Source: Prevotella sp. (GTDB taxonomy: Bacteria; Bacteroidota; Bacteroidia; Bacteroidales; Bacteroidaceae). Taken from it: a stretch of DNA of 64,000 nt. The stretch's first letter is position 1. The number at the start of each line of letters is the position of its first letter. Location of the stretch: assembly GCA_021636625.1 (NCBI GenBank), contig JAJWLX010000013.1:1-64000 (forward strand). The letters run 5' to 3'. The position numbers were made by a program, and so were the translations under genes. Under the pieces are notes generated by a model. That model did not search any database, was not told where the DNA came from, and was given only the letters and a program-made list of their open reading frames with translations. Positions 8,099-16,085 of this stretch are shown piece after piece.

Positions 8099-8208
8099 TT
8101 TTTCAGTCTTGGGAAGCCTAATACCCCGACCTACTGAAGTAGTCGGGAGGGCTGACCAGATAAACAGCAAGCTGGGTCAGATTTCCTTGTGTTGCCAAGA
8201 CTGAAAAA
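8099..8208 (+). other. Probable oriT: nested inverted repeats upstream of the relaxase
   Basis: The 267-bp gap between 7978 and 8246 contains three inverted repeats. An outer perfect 14-bp pair lies at 8099-8112 (TTTTTCAGTCTTGG) and 8195-8208. Inside is a hairpin at 8125-8147 (CCCGAC-c-TACT-GA-AGTA-GTCGGG) and a third pair at 8152-8159 and 8172-8180 (CTGACCAG / CTGGGTCAG). This layering, immediately 5' of a MobV-type relaxase gene, is what an origin of transfer looks like. The nick site itself cannot be assigned. Confidence 0.6.
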
Positions 8209-8245
8209 GGCTCCTGGAGTAAGGACTATAGCAAAGAAAAACGAT

Positions 8246-9703
8246 ATGGGAACATCATCAAAACAGGTTATGGACATCAAGGTTACCAAAGGTCTTGCTT
8301 CGGTAGGTAACGAGGAGTTGAGAGACTGGACGGAGAAGGGGTGGAACCAGGCCATGCGTGAAGGCAACTACGACCGTAGCCGTGAGCATCTCAACTTCGA
8401 GATTGGTCCAGGTGGCATGGTCGCCCCGATAGACAAGAGCCGTCCGCTTACCAGGCGCATGGCAGAAAATCTCGCCTCACGTGGCATTAAAGACCCCAAC
8501 GAAGGACTGGCAGAGCCACGTTTCCGAACCGTGGTGAATTTCATCTTCGGCGGTTCAACGGAACGTATGCGAGAGCTTGCCTTTGGCAATCAGAAGGTAG
8601 ATTTTGAAAGCAAGGATGGTAACGAGCATATCCGTAGAATGCCAGAAATAGAAAAGTGGGCACAGGACATCTACCGCTTTGTGGCAGATAAATATGGAGA
8701 GGAAAACATCGTCTCCTTCATCGTCCACTGCGATGAGAAAAATCCGCACGTCCACTGTGCGCTTCTGCCGATAGACAAGGACAAGAAGTTCGCCTTCAAG
8801 AAAATCTTCCATGGTCAGAACCGCATAGATTACAAGAACTATCTTCTTGCCCTTCACGACGAACTTGCCAAGGTCAATGAGAAATGGGGACTCACGAGAG
8901 GGGTGTCGATAGCAGAGACTGGAGCACGTCATCGTTCAACAGAAGAGTATCGGCGATGGCTTGCCAACGAGTGCGTGACGCTCGAAGCCCAGATGCAGAA
9001 CACCCGGAAAGCCCTCGAAGATTTGAACGTGGAACTCTCTATTGCCCAGAAGAAGCAGAAATCCTTCACCTCCATGATAGAGAATCTGAAGGCTGAAATC
9101 AACCGCCTCGAAGCAGAACTCCAACCGCTGAGAGCCTTGCAAGCCAACAGCGACAACATCAGTGCCGACATCGCCCGTAAGATTCAGAGCCTTGAACAGC
9201 AGAAGGCGATGGTGGAAGATAAACTGGCAGACAAGGAGAAGAAGCTTTCTGAGACTAACCAGTTGCTTGACACCCTCCGCAAGGACAAGGAAGAGATAGA
9301 GAAGCAGGCGAGTGAACTGGAAGACAAAGCCAACAAGTCTGAACTTTCCTGGGCGCACAACATGAGCTATCATCTCAACGGAGTGATGCTCGACACCATG
9401 GCACATGAGTTTGCCATTCGCTTCCCGAATCTCCCCGACAGCGTGAAACTCGACTTCGACGGCACGCTTCTCTGCCAGTTGGCAGAAGACGGCAACCATG
9501 TTGTCAAGGTAGCCTTGAACCTCGTGTGCGGTTTCGTGGATGATGCCACGACCATCGCACAGACGCATGGAGGTGGAGGCGGCAGCCCTGGCTCAGGATG
9601 GGGCAAGCGACCGGATGAAGACGATAGGGAGTGGGCAAGAAGATGCCTGGCAATGGCACGCAAGATGTGTGCTCCATCCGTCAGAAGAAGAAAGAAGATG
9701 TAA
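8246..9703 (+). CDS. MobV-family relaxase (Mob/Pre)
   Basis: A 485-aa relaxase that should nick oriT and stay bound to the transferred strand. The N-terminal domain ends with HCDEKNPHVHCALLP (about residues 155-170), the HxDExxPHxH metal-binding motif of MobV/Pre enzymes. Residues 235-370 form a long coiled coil (KALEDLNVELSIAQKKQ onward). The C-terminus is basic, and a short GGGGGSPGSGWG linker precedes it. The frame is open from a TTG at 8189, but the ATG at 8246 is preferred, since it follows an A-rich leader and leaves the outer oriT repeat (8195-8208) outside the gene. It lies next to the oriT-like repeats. Confidence 0.9.
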   Translation: MGTSSKQVMDIKVTKGLASVGNEELRDWTEKGWNQAMREGNYDRSREHLNFEIGPGGMVAPIDKSRPLTRRMAENLASRGIKDPNEGLAEPRFRTVVNFIFGGSTERMRELAFGNQKVDFESKDGNEHIRRMPEIEKWAQDIYRFVADKYGEENIVSFIVHCDEKNPHVHCALLPIDKDKKFAFKKIFHGQNRIDYKNYLLALHDELAKVNEKWGLTRGVSIAETGARHRSTEEYRRWLANECVTLEAQMQNTRKALEDLNVELSIAQKKQKSFTSMIENLKAEINRLEAELQPLRALQANSDNISADIARKIQSLEQQKAMVEDKLADKEKKLSETNQLLDTLRKDKEEIEKQASELEDKANKSELSWAHNMSYHLNGVMLDTMAHEFAIRFPNLPDSVKLDFDGTLLCQLAEDGNHVVKVALNLVCGFVDDATTIAQTHGGGGGSPGSGWGKRPDEDDREWARRCLAMARKMCAPSVRRRKKM

Positions 9704-9752
9704 CACCATGCTCATTTGTTTACGCAAGTAATCAATTATCAAAGACAACAAC

Positions 9753-11093
9753 ATGAGAAAGAAAATATTTTCAATAGCAATGATGTGCCTGGCTGCAATG
9801 ACAGCTTCGGCACAAACTGCCGGACAGAGTTCTGACAGTCTTTATATCCAGAAATCATACAGTCAGGAGCAGATGCTCATGCCTGTTAACCCTACATATC
9901 TCAAGCATGTAAGCGAAGCAGCCAACTGGGGTAGAAATTGGTTTATAGAAGCAAAGGGCGGGGCTTCAGCTTTTCTTGGGACGCCCATTGGTTGCGGTGA
10001 CGTGTTCGACCGTGTCACTCCTCTCTTGCAGATAGGAGTCGGCAAATGGTTCACGCCCGCAATCGGTGGACGAATAGGATTTCAGGGACTCAGCTTCAAG
10101 AACGCAGAGTTCCATACGATGAAGTATCAGTTTGTCCATGCAGACTTTCTGTACAACATCACCTCTGGCATCCGTCAGAACGAGAGCGGAATTCCACTTT
10201 GGGATGTGATTCCCTTCATAGGTGTCGGCATGATTCATAATTCCGACTGGATCAATAACTGTACCTGCCAGGGCGGTTCAAGTGGCAGTCATCCGTTTGC
10301 TTTCACCTATGGCGTGGAAGCTCGTTACCGCATCAGCGACCGTGTTCATCTTGTAGGAGAAGTGAGTGGAATGCTGACCGCCAGGAACTTTGACGGCATC
10401 GGAACTTCAACCAAGTTCGGCGACAACATGATTTCGGTTTCAGCCGGTTTGTCCTTCACGATAGGCAAGACGGGGTGGAAGCGAGTAGTGGATGCTACTC
10501 CCTATATCGAGCAGTATCTCGCCCTCCAGGATTACATTGCCTACATGAGGGATAGGAACGCTCATCTGGAAAAGCGACTTGCTGGAAATGACGATGGCAA
10601 AACCGTCTATCCGAAAAACAGCTACAGCGGTCTCAACTCCCTCCGTGCCCGACTTTCGATGAATGGCAACAGTAAGTCAGGGGCAATGGGCAGCGGTGAT
10701 GGCAACATGGTAGGTCATGCTGATGGCTATCGCTCAGATTCCCTTTCATATTCTGACCACCTGAAAGTAAGCATCGGTGTTCCGGTGTATTTCTTCTTCA
10801 AGCTCAATACTGATAAATTGGTTGATAAGTCTCAGCTCGTGAACCTCGATGACATTGCGAAGATGGCCAAGCAGGAAAATCTGAAGATTAAAATATCCGG
10901 TGCAGCCGATAGTGCTACTGGTACTCAGTCCGGCAACCAGGATTTGGGTAAAAGACGTGCCAAGTTTATAGCCAAGGCACTCATCAAGCGTGGTGTAGAT
11001 AAGAGCCAGATCAAAGCCTACAACTTAGGCGGAATCGACAAATATGCGGCGAATGAGGCAAACCGCTTCACAACCGTTGTTTTGCTGAAATAG
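9753..11093 (+). CDS. Outer-membrane beta-barrel protein with OmpA-like C-terminal domain
   Basis: A 446-aa exported protein: a signal peptide (MRKKIFSIAMMCLAAMTASA, then QT), a barrel-like region with alternating hydrophobic strands (about 50-250), and a C-terminal OmpA-type domain (about 335-446) with the peptidoglycan-contact segments DSATGTQSGNQDLGKRRAKF and NRFTTVVLL. It probably anchors the outer membrane to the cell wall. It follows the relaxase gene by 49 bp. It could serve in mating-pair stabilisation or exclusion of other copies, but nothing in the sequence shows that directly. Confidence 0.85.
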   Translation: MRKKIFSIAMMCLAAMTASAQTAGQSSDSLYIQKSYSQEQMLMPVNPTYLKHVSEAANWGRNWFIEAKGGASAFLGTPIGCGDVFDRVTPLLQIGVGKWFTPAIGGRIGFQGLSFKNAEFHTMKYQFVHADFLYNITSGIRQNESGIPLWDVIPFIGVGMIHNSDWINNCTCQGGSSGSHPFAFTYGVEARYRISDRVHLVGEVSGMLTARNFDGIGTSTKFGDNMISVSAGLSFTIGKTGWKRVVDATPYIEQYLALQDYIAYMRDRNAHLEKRLAGNDDGKTVYPKNSYSGLNSLRARLSMNGNSKSGAMGSGDGNMVGHADGYRSDSLSYSDHLKVSIGVPVYFFFKLNTDKLVDKSQLVNLDDIAKMAKQENLKIKISGAADSATGTQSGNQDLGKRRAKFIAKALIKRGVDKSQIKAYNLGGIDKYAANEANRFTTVVLLK

Positions 11094-11103
11094 GCTAAAA
11101 CGT

Positions 11104-11117
11104 GTATTCATGAATAC
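11104..11117. repeat. 14-bp perfect palindrome GTATTCATGAATAC
   Basis: A perfect palindrome just after the OmpA-like gene stop (11093), followed by related GTGAATACATGTACAC. It lies in a 231-bp gap that also contains the hairpin at 11201 and the promoter at 11270. It may be an operator or protein-binding site for the genes at 11325; there is no T-run, so it is not a terminator. Confidence 0.4.
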
Positions 11118-11200
11118 GTGAATACATGTACACATATATATAATATATACTGAATGTAGCTTTTGAGTAAAAGCACTAAAATTCTTCTCTCATACATCAA

Positions 11201-11231
11201 GGGGAGTTTGCTCGTGATGAGTAAACTCCCC
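11201..11231. repeat. Hairpin with 9-bp GGGGAGTTT stem
   Basis: GGGGAGTTT (11201-11209) pairs perfectly with AAACTCCCC (11223-11231), and the inner CTC/GAG extends the stem. It lies between the OmpA-like gene and the promoter at 11270. It lacks a clean T-run on the plus strand, so its role as a terminator is uncertain. Confidence 0.45.
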
Positions 11232-11269
11232 ATAATTATCTTAAAAAAACTTATTTATTCAATAAAATG

Positions 11270-11301
11270 TTTTGATATTCAGAATATAATCATTATATTT
11301 G
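11270..11301 (+). promoter_or_regulatory. Bacteroidota promoter (TTTTG -33, 19-bp spacer, TATATTTG -7)
   Basis: TTTTG at 11270-11274 and TATATTTG at 11294-11301 are separated by exactly 19 bp, matching the Bacteroidota sigma-factor consensus (TTTG ... TAnnTTTG). The start site would be near 11308, which excludes the upstream extension of the next reading frame and supports the ATG at 11325. Confidence 0.7.
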
Positions 11302-11324
11302 CACGTAATATTAGTGGCGATATT

Positions 11325-12296
11325 ATGTGCAATATTAAATATTATATAGATGAAACAGCTGCATATTTCGGCAATATGTTGGGCGAAAAAGTAGCTTTGG
11401 AACCAGCAGATAAAGATTTGTTGGAAGGAATACCTATGAATGTTTCTTCCAGGTTCTCTTTTTATAAAGGATGTATTTTGGGGCAGCACATTTTGATGGC
11501 TTGCCTAAAGAATGGTGACTCTGTGCCACCTGCCCAGTTGAAGAAACAATTGGATATTATACATCGACAGACACAGCTCGTCGTCGTGTTAATCACTCCA
11601 TGCATTTCATCTTATAATAAGGTAAGATTGGTGGCACAAAAAGTTAACTTTGTTATCCCCAACAGGCAAATGTTCCTGCCATCTCTTTTGCTTGACATCC
11701 AGCCAGACAGAAAGGTTGGCTTGGATTTGAAAGAAACCATTCCTCCCTTTGCCCAATGTTTGTTGCTTTATCATTTGCAGATTGAATCCATTGTTGGGGC
11801 AACAGGTTATGGACTGAGCAATAAGTTTGACGTTTCTTATGCGACCGCAAACAAATCATTGCGCTGGCTTGTTTCCAAAGATCTGATTAAGTTGGAAGGA
11901 ACAAAGACCAAGACGGTGCAAATTGATTTAAGCAATAGGGAACTTTGGAATAAAGCATTGCCAATGTTAGTCTCTCCGATAGAGCAGCTTTACTATACGG
12001 ATGCTATACTTGAAGGACAACAGACAAGTGGGGTGAATGCACTGGCTTCCTACACGATGCTTAATGAAGAATCAAGGCAATGTTGGGCTGTTACAAAGAA
12101 AGAGCTGAAAACTTTGGCCATCGTAACCGACAAGCAGTTTGGAGAAAATGAAATCCAAGTATGGAAGTATAACCCCAAAATGTTAAGTACAGAAGGAGTA
12201 GTTGATAAGCTCTCGCTTTATCTGTCATTAAAAGACAATGAAGATGAGCGAATACAAATAGAGTTGGAACGATTGATAAATGAAATGTCATGGTAA
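11325..12296 (+). CDS. Winged-helix antitoxin/regulator partner of the nucleotidyltransferase
   Basis: A 323-aa protein. The frame is open from 11163, but the promoter at 11270-11301 lies inside that extension, so the ATG at 11325 (MCNIKYYIDE) is the start. A winged-helix segment lies near residues 155-200 (GYGLSNKFDVSYATANKSLRWLVSKDLIKLEG), as in MarR-like or AbiEi-like proteins. The coding end overlaps the next gene by 7 bp. The pair resembles AbiE-type toxin-antitoxin systems, where the first gene is a DNA-binding antitoxin that represses the operon. Close homology to AbiEi itself is not clear. Confidence 0.65.
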   Translation: MCNIKYYIDETAAYFGNMLGEKVALEPADKDLLEGIPMNVSSRFSFYKGCILGQHILMACLKNGDSVPPAQLKKQLDIIHRQTQLVVVLITPCISSYNKVRLVAQKVNFVIPNRQMFLPSLLLDIQPDRKVGLDLKETIPPFAQCLLLYHLQIESIVGATGYGLSNKFDVSYATANKSLRWLVSKDLIKLEGTKTKTVQIDLSNRELWNKALPMLVSPIEQLYYTDAILEGQQTSGVNALASYTMLNEESRQCWAVTKKELKTLAIVTDKQFGENEIQVWKYNPKMLSTEGVVDKLSLYLSLKDNEDERIQIELERLINEMSW

Positions 12297-13066
12297 GAGG
12301 AATAGATACATTCAAGGAGTTCTTCAAAGGTTTTGAGGACAATTATGTTATAATAGGTGGTACGGCATGCGAAATCCATGAGGATTTGTATGCTCAGGTA
12401 CCTCGTGCTACTAAGGATATTGACATTATCTTAGTGGTTGAAGCTTTGTCGGCTGAGTTTGTAGCCAAATTCTGGGAGTTTGTAAAGAAGGGCAATTATG
12501 AGCAGCGAAACAAGGGTGTTAATGAGAATGTTGAGCCCAAACATGAATATTTCCGCTTCATGAAGCCTGCTAATTCTGCTTTCCCATATCAGGTTGAACT
12601 CTTCTCACGAAGTCTTGGCTTGATGAATTTCCCAGAGGAGGCTCGTATTACACCGATTCCAGTGGATGAAGACCTTTCAAGTTTATCGGCAATACTCATG
12701 GATGAAGACTATTATCGTTTCACGATAGAACATAGCTTGCAGGAAGATGGCGTGCATATCGCCAATATCGAGAGTCTTATCTGTTTGAAAAGCAAGGCTT
12801 TCTTGGATTTGAGTCAAAGAAAAGCTAAAGGTGAAAGTGTTGATAGCAAGCATATTGCAAAGCATAAGAAAGATGTTTTTCGTCTTGCAGCTATGCTTAC
12901 TCCAGCAAGTAGATATGAACTGCCCAATACATTAAAAACTGATGTTTGTGACTTTTGTGATGCTATCATGCAGGATTTGCCTAATGCCGATTTCATCAAG
13001 TCAGCAGGTCTTGGCAATGTGACAAGCCTGCAGATTATAGAACAACTTAAGAAATCAATGTTGTAG
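12290..13066 (+). CDS. AbiEii-like nucleotidyltransferase (putative toxin)
   Basis: A 258-aa protein with an N-terminal nucleotidyltransferase core: YVIIGGTACEIH (the GG-containing helix) followed by ATKDIDIIL, giving the DxD metal-binding pair near residue 46. The C-terminal part is helical. AbiEii-type toxins transfer nucleotides onto targets such as tRNA and halt growth during phage infection; that activity is known for the family and not shown here. It overlaps the wHTH gene and is followed 3 bp later by a metallophosphoesterase, suggesting a three-gene unit. Confidence 0.7.
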   Translation: MVRGIDTFKEFFKGFEDNYVIIGGTACEIHEDLYAQVPRATKDIDIILVVEALSAEFVAKFWEFVKKGNYEQRNKGVNENVEPKHEYFRFMKPANSAFPYQVELFSRSLGLMNFPEEARITPIPVDEDLSSLSAILMDEDYYRFTIEHSLQEDGVHIANIESLICLKSKAFLDLSQRKAKGESVDSKHIAKHKKDVFRLAAMLTPASRYELPNTLKTDVCDFCDAIMQDLPNADFIKSAGLGNVTSLQIIEQLKKSML

Positions 13067-13068
13067 TT

Positions 13069-13854
13069 ATGGTTAAGATACAATATGCTTCAGATTTGCA
13101 TTTGGAATTCATGGAGAATACCCTGTATTTGGAGACTCATCCTCTTCAGCCTGTTGCTGACATCCTGGTGTTGGCTGGAGATACTGGCTATTTAGGTGAT
13201 GAAGGCTTTGTCAAGCATCTATTCTGGGATTGGGCTTCAGAGAATTTCAAGCAAGTAATAGTAATACCAGGTAATCATGAGTTTTATTTGGGTTATGACT
13301 TGGGGCAACTCCATGATGGATGGTGCATGGAAATTCGGCACAATATCAAATGCTATTATAATGCAGTAATACATCTTTCGGATGATACAGACCTCATCGT
13401 TTCTACACTATGGGGATATATAGAGCCGCAGGATGCTTTTTCAACCGAGCGCAGAGTAAATGATTTCTACCGTATTAAGGATTGTGGCGTTGTGATAAAT
13501 AGTGAACGGTTTAATCAAGAGCATGCTAAGTGCCGTGCTTTCATCGAAAAGGCTGTTAGTGAAAGCCAGGCAAAGCATATTGTTGTGGCAACGCATCATG
13601 TTCCATCATTTCAACTGGTGTCTCCGGATTTCCAGGGAAGTCCGATAAACGGTGCTTTCACAGCAGAGCTGGGGAACTTCATTGCTTATAGCCGAATAGA
13701 TTATTGGATTTATGGTCATTCTCATCGTAACATAGACAGGATAATAGGAAATACTCAATGTGTTTCGAATCAGCTTGGGTATGTGAGTCATGGAGAATCT
13801 GAGTCTTTTGATTCAAAGAAATGTATTGAAAATTTACGCTTGCACTCAAAATGA
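13069..13854 (+). CDS. Calcineurin-like metallophosphoesterase
   Basis: A 261-aa cytoplasmic phosphoesterase showing the classic metal-binding motifs in order: DLH (residue 9 area), GD in LVLAGDTG, GNHE in IPGNHEF, a His in VVATHHVPS, and GHSH in IYGHSHRN. Such enzymes hydrolyse phosphodiesters or phosphomonoesters, and the substrate cannot be told from sequence. It starts 3 bp after the nucleotidyltransferase gene. A role in reversing or modulating the toxin's nucleotidyl transfer is possible but speculative. Confidence 0.85.
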   Translation: MVKIQYASDLHLEFMENTLYLETHPLQPVADILVLAGDTGYLGDEGFVKHLFWDWASENFKQVIVIPGNHEFYLGYDLGQLHDGWCMEIRHNIKCYYNAVIHLSDDTDLIVSTLWGYIEPQDAFSTERRVNDFYRIKDCGVVINSERFNQEHAKCRAFIEKAVSESQAKHIVVATHHVPSFQLVSPDFQGSPINGAFTAELGNFIAYSRIDYWIYGHSHRNIDRIIGNTQCVSNQLGYVSHGESESFDSKKCIENLRLHSK

Positions 13855-13878
13855 CCATGAAAGTATTTATTGCATAAA

Positions 13879-13906
13879 AAAGACAGCCAACATAGTGACT
13901 GTCTTT
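13879..13906. terminator. Bidirectional terminator between converging genes
   Basis: AAAGACAG (13879-13886) pairs with CTGTCTTT (13899-13906) around a 12-base loop, with A-run and T-run flanks. It lies between the phosphoesterase (ending 13854) and the ArdC gene (ending 13923), which converge on it. Confidence 0.7.
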
Positions 13907-13922
13907 AATTGAATCGGATGAA

Positions 13923-15437
13923 TTATCGTCCTCGATGGTAATGTTGCTCTTCTTCCTGAGCAACAACCTCTTCTTTTTCCATTTGCTTGGCAACTTCCTT
14001 TACGTCGTCTGTTGCATCCTCTGGGAGACCGTAGCGGATGATGTTATCCTTGATTTCCTCTGCGCTTACCTTGCGCATCACATCGTATGTGCCTCCAACA
14101 GTCGGATTATATACCACAGCATAATGCTCATCCTCAACAAGGAGGTCATCGCCACGGTATTTAGTTGGTGAAAGATTTATTTTGGAGAGGTCAGGAGCAT
14201 CACCTTGGTCGTATTCCTTAGCCTCAGTAAGGAGTGCATCGTAGTTGCCGTCATTTTTGAACTTGTCGAGACGGTCTGTAGCATCGGTAGTCTGGAGATA
14301 CGCCACTGATGCGTAATACATCGTTGGAGCTTTCTCTTGCTTCTGCTCAGCCTCTTGACTTTGTTCCTGGTCTATTTTCAGCTGCATGGCATCGATATGC
14401 TGGTTGATCATGTGAGAAGCCTTCTTCACATCGGTAAGCGTAGTCTTGATGAACTCAGGCGATTCTTTCAAACTGTCCAACCAGTTTTTCAGATAACTGG
14501 CACTGTCTTCCTTCAAGTGCTTGGTCATACCGAAACGCTGGGCCACCAGAGCGGCACTCAGTTCAGCTACAAGTTCCTCACGGGCATATTCTGCGCTTCC
14601 GAAAGATGCAGGCTTCAATCTGCCCAAATGGTTCTCTGACCCCGTAGAGTGTGCCATCTCATGTCCGAGATTGGTGTAGAAGGACTCTCCATCCTTGAAC
14701 TGGCGTTTCTCAGGAATGACAATCTCATTCTTCGAAATGCTGTAGTAGGCATTGTCACCATAGACAGGCTTGATAGGACAGATCCATCCGTTTTCCTTGA
14801 TCATCTTATCCATGGCAGGGAAAGAGAAGTCATCACCCTGATTCAAAGGTCGGTTCACTCCTGCAGCTGCCTCCAGCTTCTTATAGAGTTCCGGACGAGC
14901 CTCCTGCAAGTTGGTCTGCGCCACATTAAACACATTGTAAACCTGCAATTTAGGATATACGTTATACTCCTTGCGTCGCTCCTCGGACATCAGACGGTAG
15001 TCATCGTATTTGATTTTCTCCCTTGTCTCCTTGTTCACAACGGTGAAAGTCGTGATGAAAACCGGAAAACTCTTTTCGCCTTTGAGGATTGTCACCTGAG
15101 GCAGAGCTTCGCCGTTGTTGTCCTTAACCTGCTGTCTTTTTCCTTGCTTGTCCTTGTTGAAGTTCAGACCGGCCACTCTGTCGAAGGTGCAGAACACAGG
15201 CAACTTATAACCCTGCTTCTCACAGTGCATGATGAGCATCAGGGCGTTCATACCATTGTATTCACGTCCTGACAGGTTCTTTGGCCATGTCAGGGAGCCT
15301 TCAGTGAACCAAGGCTTCTTCCAGTCGTTCTGCAAAGTGTTGATCTTCTCAATCATCATCTCTGCGAACTTGTCCAAAGCCCGGTCTTCACTGCTACGGC
15401 CATCAGTATTATATTTCTTGTAATCAGCCATAATCAT
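13923..15437 (-). CDS. ArdC-like antirestriction protein with zincin metallopeptidase domain
   Basis: A 504-aa protein. Residues 15-180 form the ArdC N-terminal ssDNA-binding domain (WKKPWFTEGSLTWPKNLSG ... EYNGMNALML). Residues 200-310 carry a zincin metallopeptidase with HEMAHSTG (an HExxH zinc motif). The C-terminus is an acidic extension of about 150 residues. ArdC proteins coat or protect incoming single-stranded ICE or plasmid DNA against host restriction. It is the last gene of the long minus-strand operon, next to an SSB-like gene, as expected for DNA entry functions. Start is the ATG at 15437 or, two codons later, 15431. Confidence 0.85.
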   Translation of the reverse strand: MIMADYKKYNTDGRSSEDRALDKFAEMMIEKINTLQNDWKKPWFTEGSLTWPKNLSGREYNGMNALMLIMHCEKQGYKLPVFCTFDRVAGLNFNKDKQGKRQQVKDNNGEALPQVTILKGEKSFPVFITTFTVVNKETREKIKYDDYRLMSEERRKEYNVYPKLQVYNVFNVAQTNLQEARPELYKKLEAAAGVNRPLNQGDDFSFPAMDKMIKENGWICPIKPVYGDNAYYSISKNEIVIPEKRQFKDGESFYTNLGHEMAHSTGSENHLGRLKPASFGSAEYAREELVAELSAALVAQRFGMTKHLKEDSASYLKNWLDSLKESPEFIKTTLTDVKKASHMINQHIDAMQLKIDQEQSQEAEQKQEKAPTMYYASVAYLQTTDATDRLDKFKNDGNYDALLTEAKEYDQGDAPDLSKINLSPTKYRGDDLLVEDEHYAVVYNPTVGGTYDVMRKVSAEEIKDNIIRYGLPEDATDDVKEVAKQMEKEEVVAQEEEQHYHRGR

Positions 15438-15440
15438 TCA

Positions 15441-15698
15441 TTATTGGTTGGTGGATGCAGCTTTCTTCTCCCATGGAGTCAGCTCGGTGATACGACAAGT
15501 AAGGTCAAGGCGGTCGTTGTAGGCTCCCACCTGCAAATCACCCTTGGCATTGATGCCAGCCTTAGCCTGTACCCAGTCTGCCTTTGTTGTGTCAAACTGC
15601 ATGAAACGAATCCAGGTGTAGGCATAGTTGTCGCCATCCTTCTCGCTGCTGTAGGCAGAGAATAGGGTATAAGGCTTGCCCTTCTTGTCTGTCTTCAC
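15441..15698 (-). CDS. Downstream part of a frameshifted SSB-like protein
   Basis: An 85-aa frame whose only start is a GTG at 15698 that falls in the middle of a conserved-looking sequence. The frame is open further upstream (VEVKTDKKGKPYTLFS) and looks like the missing second half of the SSB-like protein encoded at 15695-16057. Inserting one A at about 15707-15713 joins the two into a protein of about 205 aa. I therefore read it as the 3' part of one gene and not as an independent gene. Confidence 0.6.
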   Translation of the reverse strand: MKTDKKGKPYTLFSAYSSEKDGDNYAYTWIRFMQFDTTKADWVQAKAGINAKGDLQVGAYNDRLDLTCRITELTPWEKKAASTNQ

Positions 15699-16057
15699 CT
15701 CAACCTGCTTATACCGATAGTTCCTCTAAACTCGATGGTACCGGTGATTGCGTCCTGGCTTCCTGCATTAAAGGTATTCACTCCCGAAGCCGAGAGATTG
15801 AGGTAAAGCGCATCGCCTTTCTTATGGAATTGGAGAACTCCTGCCACCTCGATACGGGAACCTACAGGATAGTTGACCAGTTCAGCCTGGTTGTCACCAT
15901 CCTTGGCCACGCTGATTTCTACAGTCTTGTTGATACCGGTCTTGGCTTGAACCACTACGCTGATTCCGAACGAGATAAACTGCTTACCTTCCTTGTTGGC
16001 ACGCAACTGTGCCTGGCGACATACCGTGCCGCATACGGTTACATTACATTTAATCAT
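15695..16057 (-). CDS. SSB-like OB-fold protein, N-terminal part (frameshifted)
   Basis: A 120-aa frame beginning MIKCNVTVCGTVCRQAQLR, with OB-fold-like strands (KQFISFGISVVVQAK, GSRIEVAGVLQFH, YLNLSASGVN) typical of the SSB-type proteins carried by Bacteroidota ICEs. It then ends abruptly with TIGISRLR and a stop. The continuation appears in another frame (15441-15698). Intact, the product would bind single-stranded DNA during transfer, next to ArdC. It may be a mutation, a sequencing error or a recoding site. Confidence 0.7.
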   Translation of the reverse strand: MIKCNVTVCGTVCRQAQLRANKEGKQFISFGISVVVQAKTGINKTVEISVAKDGDNQAELVNYPVGSRIEVAGVLQFHKKGDALYLNLSASGVNTFNAGSQDAITGTIEFRGTIGISRLR

Positions 16058-16085
16058 AATAAACTTGGCTTATTGTTTTACTTCA

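Noticed and set aside
8884..9096. Small frames within the relaxase gene
   Set aside because: They are shadows of the coiled-coil region and have no independent support.
11104..11231. Reading the palindrome at 11104 and the hairpin at 11201 as terminators
   Set aside because: Neither is followed by a clear T-run on the strand of the upstream gene, so I list them only as repeats.
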